Assembly (NCBI RefSeq): GCF_001427385.1
Contig: NZ_LMGJ01000012.1
Span: 264,783-328,782 of the forward strand
Origin: Mesorhizobium sp. Root157
GTDB taxonomy: Bacteria; Pseudomonadota; Alphaproteobacteria; Rhizobiales; Rhizobiaceae
DNA length: 64,000 nt
Direction: 5' to 3'
Shown: positions 36,429 through 44,168 of the stretch, one piece after another
Numbering within the stretch: position 1 is the stretch's first letter
Layout: every line of letters starts with the position of its first letter
Position numbers and translations under genes: made by a program
The notes under the pieces: model-generated
What the model was told of the DNA's origin: nothing
The model's input: the letters and a program-made list of their open reading frames with translations, nothing else
Database searches by the model: none

Positions 36429-37377
36429 CGTCGTTGGCCTCCCATGCCATGCTGCGCGTTGCGGCAACGAACCAGGTCGGGTGCTTGGCCCTGATGGAAA
36501 CGGCGGCGCGCTTGGCGACGTTGCCGGTTTCGAACAGGCCAAAGCAGGTCGCGCCGGAACCCGACATGCGCGAAAATCCGGAACCGGCCTTGTTCAGCGC
36601 GGCCAGCGCTTGACCGATCACCGGCTGGATGCTGCGGGCTGCGGGTTCGAGGTGGTTGTGCGTCGTTTCCAACCAATTCCGAAGCGAATGGAAATCCACT
36701 TTCGAAGGAAGCGGCGGCAGGTTTTCGTTGTCGCGCCGTTCAAGTTTTTCGAAGACGTCCGGGGTCGAAACGGCAACGCCCGGATTGACGAGGACCAGCG
36801 CCAGGGCCGGAAAATCCGCGACAGGCTCGACGAGGTCGCCGATGCCCTTGGCAAGCAGCGGGCGGGCGGACAGGCACATGGGAACGTCGGCGCCGAGGGA
36901 ACGGGCGATTTCGGCCAGTTCATGCTCTCCAAGGCCGCAGTTCCACATCTGGTTCAGTGCCTTGAGGACGGCAGCCGCGTCACTCGATCCGCCACCGACG
37001 CCTGAGGCGACGGGCAGGTTTTTCTCAAGCCGGATGGAGACGGGTGGGAAGCCAGAGGGGTGTGATGAGGAGCGCAAGCCGTCACCTGATCGGCCAAGGC
37101 AGGCCCGCCGCAACGCGTCGCGAGCGCGAATGACGAGGTTGGTGTCATCAGCGGCGAGGTCGCCGCCGAAAGGACCGGTGATCGAAAATTCGTGCGCGGC
37201 CGCCGGTTCCAGATGGATACGGTCGCCGAAGCGGGTGAACACCGCCAGGCTTTCGATGTCGTGATAGCCGTCGGAGCGGCGGCCCGTCACATGCAAGGCC
37301 AGATTAATCTTGGCCGGCGCCAGCGCGACACTGGCCGCCGACACTGCCGGCACGATCGCAGGCTGGGGCACGCTCAA
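36415..37377 (-). CDS. ispE: 4-diphosphocytidyl-2-C-methyl-D-erythritol kinase
   Basis: 320 residues, GHMP kinase of the non-mevalonate isoprenoid pathway. The N-terminal APAKINLALHVTGRRSDGYH is diagnostic; the ATP loop is LPVASGVGGGSSDAAAVL and the C-terminal motif is MSGSGATCFGLF. The insert near 110-125 (LGRSGDGLRSSSHPSGFPP) is longer than in E. coli. It is downstream of a small membrane protein gene (ATGA overlap) and upstream of moaB. Confidence 0.95.
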   Translation of the reverse strand: MSVPQPAIVPAVSAASVALAPAKINLALHVTGRRSDGYHDIESLAVFTRFGDRIHLEPAAAHEFSITGPFGGDLAADDTNLVIRARDALRRACLGRSGDGLRSSSHPSGFPPVSIRLEKNLPVASGVGGGSSDAAAVLKALNQMWNCGLGEHELAEIARSLGADVPMCLSARPLLAKGIGDLVEPVADFPALALVLVNPGVAVSTPDVFEKLERRDNENLPPLPSKVDFHSLRNWLETTHNHLEPAARSIQPVIGQALAALNKAGSGFSRMSGSGATCFGLFETGNVAKRAAVSIRAKHPTWFVAATRSMAWEANDDGDA

Positions 37378-37559
37378 TCCTTCGACAGCCGGTATTCGCC
37401 TGTTTCGGGATCCTTGACCAGCGTGCCGGTAGCGCCGTTGGCAGCCTGTTTCTCGGCGCGGCGGATTTTCGCCGTCACGCGCTCGGCCTCCTTGATGAAG
37501 GTCCGGTAGCCGACATAGGCGACAAGGCCGACGGCCGTGAAGAAAATGATCTGCGGCAT
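37374..37559 (-). CDS. Small single-pass membrane protein
   Basis: 61 residues from the ATG at 37559: MPQIIFFTAVGLVAYVGYRT forms one N-terminal helix, followed by a basic helix (EAERVTAKIRRAEKQAA) and a tail PETGEYRLSKD. Its stop overlaps the ispE start (ATGA), so it is co-translated with ispE. Function unknown; conserved small proteins of this form are common upstream of ispE in related genomes to my knowledge. Confidence 0.8.
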   Translation of the reverse strand: MPQIIFFTAVGLVAYVGYRTFIKEAERVTAKIRRAEKQAANGATGTLVKDPETGEYRLSKD

Positions 37560-37642
37560 CTCAAAACTCCTCCGGCACAGCGTCGGCACGCGAGGCCGAT
37601 TGGGTCGGGTAGCTTGTCATCCTAATGGTTTCCCGCGGCTTT

Positions 37643-38530
37643 TCAAAGACCGAAGCGCGACCACAGCGCGCGTTCTTGTGCCGCATCGATGAGGCCTTCG
37701 GCGGCGGACGCGGCAATTTGGGATGCCGAGATTTTCGAGCCGAACGGCGTGAAGCGCGAAAGCAGGCCGCGCTGGGCGCTGATCAGCTTGACCTGGGTCT
37801 TGGGTCCGTAGCGCGCCTTCAGCACCGAGCGCATGTCGCCCAGCGCATCGACAAGGCCGAGTTCCAGCCCCTTCTTGCCGGTCCAGAACAGGCCGGTGAA
37901 CATATCGGGGTCGTCCTTGAGCTTGGCGCCGCGCCGGCTCTTGACCAGATCGATGAAGGTGTCGTGGACTTCGAGTTGCAGCGCCTTCAGCCGCTCGATG
38001 TCTTCCTTCTTTTCCGGTTTGAAGGGGTCGAGCACCGATTTGTTGTTGCCGGCGGTGTGGACACGGCGCTCGACGCCGATCTTCTTCATCAGTTCGGGGA
38101 AACCGAACGAGGCCGATACGACGCCGATCGAGCCGACGATGGAGGAGGGGTCGGCGATGATCTCGTCGCCGGCAGCCGCGATCATGTAGCCTCCGGAAGC
38201 CGCGACGTCCTCGACGAACATCAGCACTTTCTTGTTCTTCTCCACGGCAAGGTCGCGAATGCGCTTGAAGATGAGGCGCGATTGCACCGGCGAGCCGCCC
38301 GGCGAGTTGACGGAGAACGCAACTGCCGGCGCGTCGAAGGCGAAGGCCTTCTCGATCAGGCCGGCGCTGGAGGCGAGCGAAAGCGAAGGCCGTAACTGGC
38401 CGCCGCCGGCCATGATGGCGCCGTGCAGGCGCACGACCGGAATGGTGACGACGCTCGAACGCCAGGATTTCGGCAGCATGCGGTTGATGAGGCGCTTCAA
38501 GGCAGATGTCTCCATGATCGTGCGAGGCAT
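37643..38530 (-). CDS. S49 family peptidase (SppA/SohB-like)
   Basis: 295 residues. A Ser-Lys dyad protease of the signal peptide peptidase group: NSPGGSPVQSRLIFK, the Ser in AASGGYMIAAAGDEI (near 135) and the Lys in NNKSVLDPFKP (near 185). The single catalytic domain (short form) lacks a clear N-terminal transmembrane helix. In-frame ATGs occur at 38530 and 38515; neither has a good SD. The likely role is degrading membrane-derived or leader peptides. Confidence 0.88.
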   Translation of the reverse strand: MPRTIMETSALKRLINRMLPKSWRSSVVTIPVVRLHGAIMAGGGQLRPSLSLASSAGLIEKAFAFDAPAVAFSVNSPGGSPVQSRLIFKRIRDLAVEKNKKVLMFVEDVAASGGYMIAAAGDEIIADPSSIVGSIGVVSASFGFPELMKKIGVERRVHTAGNNKSVLDPFKPEKKEDIERLKALQLEVHDTFIDLVKSRRGAKLKDDPDMFTGLFWTGKKGLELGLVDALGDMRSVLKARYGPKTQVKLISAQRGLLSRFTPFGSKISASQIAASAAEGLIDAAQERALWSRFGL

Positions 38531-38569
38531 GTAGGCATTCGCACGGGAACGGCAATGCTGCCGCGCCCG

Positions 38570-39364
38570 TCAATCGCCGAAAAGCGACGCCATACCGTTG
38601 TTGATCATGTCGGTATGTTGGGAAAAGCCCTCGCCCGGCATGTCGTGCAGGACAAGGGCGGGGCAGATCGAAAGCTTGCCGCGCGCGCCGCGAGTGCTGC
38701 GTACCACGATGCGGATGGCGGCAGCGTCGGCGCGCGGGTGCACGGCCTTCAGTTCGGTGTTGCCGAAGCGGCCGGTCAGCGCGTCGAGGATCGGGCGCAA
38801 GGATTCGGGGCGTGCGATGATGGCAATGCCGCCGCGCGGGCGGGTGACGGCGGCGGCACTGCGCACCCAGCGCTCGAACAGGCCGTCTTCCATCACATGC
38901 GCTTGCCGTTTGAGGTCATCCGGGGTTGCCCGGTCCCATGCCGCATTGAAGGGCGGGTTCATGACGACGAAGTCGAAGGAATTGTCGGCAAGGCCGGCGG
39001 CGTTGCGGGCGGCACCGCTCAGCGTCACATCGGCGCGAAGCACCGAGGCGCGGTGACCGAGATGGGCGTTGGCGGGATGGGCCAGCGTCGCGTCCGCAAA
39101 CGCAGCCATTTCCGCCGAGCGCTCGACCAGGACGGCGCTGGCGCTGGAGCAGCGTGTAAGTGCGGCAAGGCCGGCAGCACCGGCCCCGGCGCCGAAATCG
39201 GCCAACCGGCCGGCGAAATCGGAGGGGACGGCAGCACCCAGCATCATGGCGTCCATGCCGGCGCGATGGCCGCTCCTGGCCGGCTGGACAAGCCAGAAGC
39301 GTCCGCGATGGAAGGCATCGACGGTATGGGCCGGCGTCACGTCCAAAGCGGCCTGCGTGCTCAT
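38570..39364 (-). CDS. TrmN6-like SAM-dependent methyltransferase
   Basis: 264 residues. Similar to tRNA1(Val) adenine-37 N6-methyltransferase: an N-terminal FHRGRFWLVQPARSGHRAGMD, motif I LADFGAGAGAAGLAALTRC and the catalytic VVMNPPFNAAWD. The C-terminal region carries conserved HPRADAAAIRIVVRSTRGAR. Its start overlaps the DUF2007 stop as ATGA. The exact base target is inferred from the family. Confidence 0.85.
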   Translation of the reverse strand: MSTQAALDVTPAHTVDAFHRGRFWLVQPARSGHRAGMDAMMLGAAVPSDFAGRLADFGAGAGAAGLAALTRCSSASAVLVERSAEMAAFADATLAHPANAHLGHRASVLRADVTLSGAARNAAGLADNSFDFVVMNPPFNAAWDRATPDDLKRQAHVMEDGLFERWVRSAAAVTRPRGGIAIIARPESLRPILDALTGRFGNTELKAVHPRADAAAIRIVVRSTRGARGKLSICPALVLHDMPGEGFSQHTDMINNGMASLFGD

Positions 39365-39585
39365 GGTTCGCGGATTTCGTTGGCGATGCCGGCATCAGTA
39401 AGGATCTTGCGCGCGGCGTCGGCCTGTTCGGCATCGACGAGGATGCGGCGCGGCAGGATACCGAGCGACCCGTCCAGCACGCTCATGTTCTGATCGGCGA
39501 CCAGAAAGGCGATGTCGGCATCGCGCATCAGCGACTCCACGAAGGAGATGATGACGGCGTCGTTGGTGCGGACAAGTTCGATCAT
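39361..39585 (-). CDS. DUF2007 small protein
   Basis: 74 residues from MIELVRTNDAVIISFVESLM. The DUF2007 domain covers nearly all of it (DADIAFLVADQNMSVLDGSL, then PRRILVDAEQADAARKILTD). The family is described as a putative signal-transducing domain with a beta-alpha fold. Co-translated with the methyltransferase gene. Function unknown. Confidence 0.88.
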   Translation of the reverse strand: MIELVRTNDAVIISFVESLMRDADIAFLVADQNMSVLDGSLGILPRRILVDAEQADAARKILTDAGIANEIREP

Positions 39586-39655
39586 GATGTGACGTTCGCA
39601 GTTTGCCGCGCCGATGTAAACGCAGGCAGGCCGCAGCGCCAGTGCCGCGCCTTCG

Positions 39656-41302
39656 TCATTGCTGCCGGAAGTAGGCCTTGAGCCTTTCGATGTTTGTGCT
39701 GGACCAGCCCTTGACATCGGTGACCTCGACCCAGGCGTCGATATAGTGCTGCGGCGCATAGACGTGGCCGTGGCCCATGGGCGCGGTGGTGGCGGTTGCG
39801 ATATCGACCAGAAGTTGCAGGAAGCTGACGACCGGGTACCAGCGCAATTCCGGCGACACGTCCGGCCCGCGCGGCTGGCTCATCCACTCGGGCGCCCGGT
39901 AGAACGACAGCGGGTCGAAGAAGGTGACGGAATCGCTGGCATACTGAAGATAGACGACCCGCATCGGCCCCCAGTGCGCATTGGGAAGGGCAAGCGCGTC
40001 CTGCTGGCTGGTGAAGCGGACATAGGAGCCGTCCCGGAAGCGGGGCAGCCAGAACGGCGAGCCTTCGTTGCGGCGATCGGTGATCGAGCGCCAGACGCGG
40101 CTGGCAAAGGGCGGGCCGCTCCAAAGCGCCCCCTGATAGGGGTCGCCAAGCACTTCGAACAACTCGCTCGACCGCTCCGAGTTCATGGCGCCGAGGCTGA
40201 GGCCGTGGAGATAAAGCTGTGGCCGGTGGTTCTTGGGCAAGCTTGTCCAGTAGCCGTAGATCTCGGTGAACAAGGCGCGCGAAGCTTCGCCGCCATAGCC
40301 GGGCTCGACCAGCAAGGAGAGCCAGCTTGCCAGATAGGAATACTGGATGGCGGCGCTGGCGACGTCGCCGCCATGCAGATATTCGAGCGTATCCATGGCG
40401 GCCGGATCGACCCAGCCGGTGCCTGTCGGCGTAACGATGACGAGGACCGAACGGTCGAAAGCGCCGACGCGCTTCAGTTCTTCCAGGACAAGCCTGGCGC
40501 GGGCTTGAGGCGTTTCGGCCGAATTGAGGCCGGCATAAACGCGGATCGGTTCACGTGCCTCGCGCCCGAGGAATGCGCCGATTTCCTGCGCTGACGGCCC
40601 GGAGGCAACGAATTCGCGCCCGGCGCGGCCAAGCTCGTTCCATTTCAGCAGCGAGGCCGAACTGCCGGTCTTGTCCGGGTCGGTCGGCCGCTTGGTGTCG
40701 GGCTCGATCAATTCGTCGAACGCCCGGTAGGAACCATCGGCGACGTAGAGCGCGTATCGGAACACCAAGCCGTTGGCGAGGCTGGCGAAGACGGCAAGTG
40801 CTGCGGCGGCGCCGATGACGTTGGCGACCCGGCGCGGTATGTAGCCGCCAAGCCGCCCGGCAATCAGGCCAAGCGTGAAGAAAAACAGGCGGCCGATCAC
40901 CAGAAGCAGCGCAAAGGTGCAAAGGGCGATGAGCGCGATCCGCAGCGGGTCGACACTGTCGACCGGCTCCATCTGCATCAGGTCGCGGATCGAATTCTGC
41001 CAGCCTGAGGCACGCCACAGGAACAGCACGGCGATGACCGAGCACAGGGCCGCGGCGACCCGTTTGATCCACGATCCGACGCCGCCCTTCGGGGTAGGCA
41101 GTTCCAGATAGGTCCACAGCCAGGATGCGAAGACGCCGATGCCGTAACCTGCGCCGAACGCGAAGCCTGAAAGCACGCCTTGCACCAGATAGGCGCGGGG
41201 AATGAGGGAAGGCGTGAACGAGGCCGCGAAGAACAAGGTGCCGACGAGCAGGCCGACCGTCGAAAACGACCGCCATAGCCGTGAAGCGAGGTTTTTTATC
41301 AT
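39656..41302 (-). CDS. Membrane-anchored alpha/beta-hydrolase (Abhydrolase_9 type)
   Basis: 548 residues. The N-terminal third has four to five membrane helices (VGLLVGTLFFAASFTPSLIP; VLSGFAFGAGYGIGVFASWL; IALIALCTFALLLVIGRLFF; GAAAALAVFASLANGLV). The cytoplasmic or periplasmic C-terminal part is the hydrolase: the GxSxG-like nucleophile region is LYLHGLSLGAMNSE. The substrate is unknown; the family is often found in actinobacteria and rhizobia. The start at 41302 (MIKNLASRLWRSF) lies between weak SD options. It is divergent from the polyprenyl synthase gene. Confidence 0.85.
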   Translation of the reverse strand: MIKNLASRLWRSFSTVGLLVGTLFFAASFTPSLIPRAYLVQGVLSGFAFGAGYGIGVFASWLWTYLELPTPKGGVGSWIKRVAAALCSVIAVLFLWRASGWQNSIRDLMQMEPVDSVDPLRIALIALCTFALLLVIGRLFFFTLGLIAGRLGGYIPRRVANVIGAAAALAVFASLANGLVFRYALYVADGSYRAFDELIEPDTKRPTDPDKTGSSASLLKWNELGRAGREFVASGPSAQEIGAFLGREAREPIRVYAGLNSAETPQARARLVLEELKRVGAFDRSVLVIVTPTGTGWVDPAAMDTLEYLHGGDVASAAIQYSYLASWLSLLVEPGYGGEASRALFTEIYGYWTSLPKNHRPQLYLHGLSLGAMNSERSSELFEVLGDPYQGALWSGPPFASRVWRSITDRRNEGSPFWLPRFRDGSYVRFTSQQDALALPNAHWGPMRVVYLQYASDSVTFFDPLSFYRAPEWMSQPRGPDVSPELRWYPVVSFLQLLVDIATATTAPMGHGHVYAPQHYIDAWVEVTDVKGWSSTNIERLKAYFRQQ

Positions 41303-41468
41303 ACTGTGGCTCTCGCGATCTCTGCTGCCATGGCAGATTAATGATAGGGCGGCCAAACGCAAACCCGGCATACCGCGCCAATTCGCCACTTGCCGTCCTT
41401 GTGCCATCTCCCTAGAGTCAAAAGAGGTGGGTGGACGCCGTCGAAGGCTATTTGGACGGGAGTGCTTT

Positions 41469-42485
41469 TTGGGTATCGTTGTCAATCTCGAGGGCGGCAC
41501 ACGCGAAGCCGCATCAATCAAGGATCTGATCGATCTGACCGCTTCGGACATGGGGCGCGTCAATGAGTTGATATTGTCCAAGGCCGGCTCGGACGTGCAG
41601 ATGATCCCCGAGGTCGCCAATCACCTGATTTCATCGGGCGGCAAGCGCCTGCGGCCGATGCTGACGCTGGCTGCGGCGCAGATGTTCGGCTACTCCGGCG
41701 ACGGCCACGTCAAGCTCGCGACAAGCGTCGAGTTCATGCACACGGCAACGCTGCTGCATGACGACGTGGTGGATGAAAGCGGCATGCGGCGCGGCAACAA
41801 GACCGCGCGCATGATCTGGGGCAATCAGGCGAGCGTGCTGGTCGGAGACTTCCTGCTCGGCCAGGCTTTCCGCATGATGGTCGATGTCGGCTCGCTGGAC
41901 GCGCTCGATATCCTGTCGTCAGCCGCATCGATCATCGCCGAGGGCGAAGTGATGCAGCTTGCGGCCGCCAAGAACCTCGAAACCACCGAGGACGAGCATT
42001 TCGCTGTTATCAAGGCCAAGACCGCAGCACTGTTTTCCGCTGCCGCCGAGGTCGGGCCGGTGATCGCCAGTGCCTCGCGCAACGATCGTGCGGCGTTGCG
42101 CTCCTACGGCATGAACCTCGGCCTCGCCTTCCAGTTGATCGACGATGCCCTGGATTATGGCGGGTCGAGCCAGGATCTGGGCAAGAATGTCGGCGACGAT
42201 TTCCGTGAAGGCAAGGTGACGCTGCCCGTCATCCTCGCCTATCGGCGCGGCACAGCTGATGATCGGACCTTCTGGAAGACGGCGATCGAGGACAATGCTG
42301 CCGACGACGCCGGGCTGGAAAAGGCAATCGGCCTGATGGCTCGCCATGGCGCAATCGCCGACACCATCGGCCGCGCGCGGCATTTCGGCGAAATCGCCCG
42401 CGATGCGCTGGCGCCGCTGGGCGCCACGCCGCAGAAATCGGCGCTGATCGATGTGATCGACTTCTGCATCAGTCGGGTCAACTAG
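41469..42485 (+). CDS. ispB: Polyprenyl diphosphate synthase (octa-/decaprenyl type)
   Basis: 338 residues from a TTG at 41469, preceded by GGGAG at a good distance; the next in-frame ATG would delete conserved N-terminal sequence. It makes the long isoprenoid tail of ubiquinone. Both Asp-rich motifs are present: LLHDDVVDESGMRRG (first) and FQLIDDALDYGG (second), plus GGKRLRPMLTLAAA. Chain length (C40 to C50) cannot be fixed by eye. A family B repeat begins 8 bp after the stop. Confidence 0.93.
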   Translation: MGIVVNLEGGTREAASIKDLIDLTASDMGRVNELILSKAGSDVQMIPEVANHLISSGGKRLRPMLTLAAAQMFGYSGDGHVKLATSVEFMHTATLLHDDVVDESGMRRGNKTARMIWGNQASVLVGDFLLGQAFRMMVDVGSLDALDILSSAASIIAEGEVMQLAAAKNLETTEDEHFAVIKAKTAALFSAAAEVGPVIASASRNDRAALRSYGMNLGLAFQLIDDALDYGGSSQDLGKNVGDDFREGKVTLPVILAYRRGTADDRTFWKTAIEDNAADDAGLEKAIGLMARHGAIADTIGRARHFGEIARDALAPLGATPQKSALIDVIDFCISRVN

Positions 42486-42492
42486 GCGCGCT

Positions 42493-42613
42493 GATTCAGG
42501 TGATGGTGGCCTGCAAATGGCGGCTTTCTGTGCTTCCGGTGCTCATGTACCAAAACGTACACTGCGCTCCGGTTCTCAAAATCCACCATTCTCGGCTCAC
42601 CCTGACCTGAATC
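42493..42613. repeat. Family B repeat, fullest copy (121 bp)
   Basis: Terminal inverted GATTCAGGT (42493-42501) and ACCTGAATC (42605-42613), with nested inverted segments: GATGGTGG / CCACCATT and a central TGTAC-CAAAAC-GTACA hairpin. The whole element can fold into one long imperfect hairpin. It has no coding capacity. Shorter derivatives occur at 7434, 34545 and 55242. Confidence 0.85.
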
Positions 42614-42650
42614 TCGACACACCCTGGCTAGGTAGCTCCTGAAATCGCTG

Positions 42651-42878
42651 CTAGTGGGCGCAGCAGTTTTCTGTAGCGCCGCTGCTGTGTGCCGCCTGTA
42701 CCGGCGGGCAGGCATCCGACCCGTAGGAACAATAGACGCAGCACTCGCCCGCTTTGGGCCTAAGCAGGGTGCCGCAGCCATTGCATTCATGGAAGAACTG
42801 GCAAGCGTCGGTGGGCATGGTCTCGGTTTCCCGGTGACCGCAGGCCGGACAGGTGATCGTGTTTTGCAGGTTTTCCAT
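42651..42878 (-). CDS. GDCCVxC-domain cysteine-rich protein
   Basis: 75 residues. Twelve cysteines in pairs: ITCPACGHRET (zinc-ribbon-like), ACQFFHECNGCG and the family signature here as GECCVYCSYG, plus a C-terminal NCCAH. The family is usually found beside mercury or other heavy-metal resistance genes and sometimes contains selenocysteine. All codons here are ordinary Cys codons. ATG 42878 begins 8 nt after the merR stop, so it is the second gene of the merR unit. Function unproven; metal binding is likely. Confidence 0.85.
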   Translation of the reverse strand: MENLQNTITCPACGHRETETMPTDACQFFHECNGCGTLLRPKAGECCVYCSYGSDACPPVQAAHSSGATENCCAH

Positions 42879-42886
42879 GATGCTTG

Positions 42887-43306
42887 TTATTTCCATTCCC
42901 TGTGCGAGTGAGTCTGATCCGCCAGCGTCTCGATGACGCGGCATTCGCCGATTCGGCCGCAGGCGCAGCCTTCGATCATCTTGTGCAATTCCCTGCGCAA
43001 GGCGTTCAGGCTGGCGATGCGCTGGTCCACTTCCTTGAGCCGCGCCTTGGCGATCTGGTCGGCCTGGGCGCAGGGCTGGTCCGGCTCGTCCTGGAGCAAC
43101 AGCAGCGTGCGGATAGCGTCCACCTCGAAGCCGAGTTCGCGCGCATGGCGGATGAAGGCGAGCCTGGCGACAGCGGGCTTTCCATAGCGGCGCTGCTGCC
43201 CCTCGGTGCGGAATGTCTCGGGCATCAGGCCGATCTGCTCGTAGTAGCGGATGGTCGGGACCTTCACATCCGCGCGCCGCGCCAGTTCGCCGATTGAAAA
43301 TGCCAT
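42887..43306 (-). CDS. MerR-family metal-responsive regulator
   Basis: 139 residues. MerR helix-turn-helix and wing: FSIGELARRADVKVPTIRYY and GQQRRYGKPAVARLAFIRHA. Effector-binding cysteines are Cys in DEPDQPCAQADQIA and the pair GCACGRIGECRVIE, with a His-containing tail (DQTHSHREWK), a pattern of Cd/Zn/Pb- or Hg-responsive members such as CadR. It is divergent from the CDF transporter gene and most likely activates it through the 19-bp-spacer promoter between them. The exact metal is undetermined. Confidence 0.88.
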   Translation of the reverse strand: MAFSIGELARRADVKVPTIRYYEQIGLMPETFRTEGQQRRYGKPAVARLAFIRHARELGFEVDAIRTLLLLQDEPDQPCAQADQIAKARLKEVDQRIASLNALRRELHKMIEGCACGRIGECRVIETLADQTHSHREWK

Positions 43307-43316
43307 GAAAATCCTC

Positions 43317-43347
43317 TTGATCCTCTAGTGACTAGAGAGATTACGGT
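43317..43347 (+). promoter_or_regulatory. MerR-type operator/promoter of the CDF transporter gene
   Basis: TTGATC (43317-43322) and TACGGT (43342-43347) are separated by an over-long 19-bp spacer that contains the perfect dyad CTCTAGT-G-ACTAGAG (43323-43337). This is the classical architecture by which MerR proteins twist DNA to activate transcription. The boxes point to the plus-strand gene. Confidence 0.85.
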
Positions 43348-43370
43348 GATTTTGAAAAGGAGTCACCAAG

Positions 43371-44117
43371 ATGAGCGAACATTGTTGCGGGCACGAGGAC
43401 GCCACCCGATCGGCAATCCATTCCCATCCTCATGGGCATTCTCATTCGGCCAAGGACATGGCCGCCGCGAAGTCGGGCGACGCCTGCTGCTCCGGCGGCG
43501 TGCCGGTGTTCGACGGCATGGATGTTCGCTACAAGCGCATCTTGTGGGCCGTGATCGCCATCAACGGCACCATGTTCCTGACCGAGATGACGGCGGGACA
43601 GCTTGTCGGCTCGCAGGCGCTGAAGGCCGACGCGCTGGATTTCCTCGCCGACACCGTGACCTATGGCTTGAGCCTTGCGGTGATTGGGGCAAGCCTGCGC
43701 ACACGGGCGACGGCGGCACTGTTCAAGGGCCTGTCGCTCAGCCTGATGGCGGTCTGGGTATTCGGTTCCACCGTCTATCAGACACTGGTGCTGGGTGTGC
43801 CGAGTGCGGAGGTGATGGGCATCATCGCCCTGCTGGCGCTCGCCGCCAACGTTGCATCGGTGGTGCTCCTGCTGCCGTACAAGGACGGCGACGCCAATGT
43901 GCGCTCGGTGTGGCTGTGCTCACGCAACGATGCCATCGGCAATGTGGTGGTGATGGCGGCCGCACTCGGTGTGTGGGGAACGTCGTCGGCATGGCCCGAC
44001 CTTGCGGTCGCGGCACTGATGGCCGGCATTTTCCTGACTTCGTCGGTGCAGATCCTCCGCCAGGCATGGGCCGAGTATCGAACGGACGCCCGGCACCCGG
44101 CCCTGCCGGCGGAATAG
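43371..44117 (+). CDS. CDF-family cation transporter
   Basis: 248 residues. The His/Cys-rich N-terminus (EHCCGHEDATRSAIHSHPHG, then HSHSAKD) suits metal capture. About six membrane helices follow. CDF metal-site motifs are ALKADALDFLADTVTYG in helix II and LCSRNDAIGNVVVMAA in helix V. The usual C-terminal cytoplasmic dimer domain is nearly absent, so this is the short form. An AAGGAGT site lies just before the ATG. Likely exports Zn, Cd, Co or Hg under control of the adjacent MerR protein. Confidence 0.88.
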   Translation: MSEHCCGHEDATRSAIHSHPHGHSHSAKDMAAAKSGDACCSGGVPVFDGMDVRYKRILWAVIAINGTMFLTEMTAGQLVGSQALKADALDFLADTVTYGLSLAVIGASLRTRATAALFKGLSLSLMAVWVFGSTVYQTLVLGVPSAEVMGIIALLALAANVASVVLLLPYKDGDANVRSVWLCSRNDAIGNVVVMAAALGVWGTSSAWPDLAVAALMAGIFLTSSVQILRQAWAEYRTDARHPALPAE

Positions 44118-44121
44118 GAAC

Positions 44122-44159
44122 GCAGCAGGCGGGGCAAGCCTGATTGCCCCGCCTGCTGC
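44122..44159. terminator. Perfect 16-bp-stem hairpin between converging genes
   Basis: GCAGCAGGCGGGGCAA (44122-44137) and its exact complement (44144-44159) around a 6-nt loop. It lies between the CDF gene and the flavin oxidase gene that run into each other. There is no T-run, but the stem is very stable and symmetric, consistent with a two-way end structure. Confidence 0.8.
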
Positions 44160-44168
44160 CAGGCTGCG

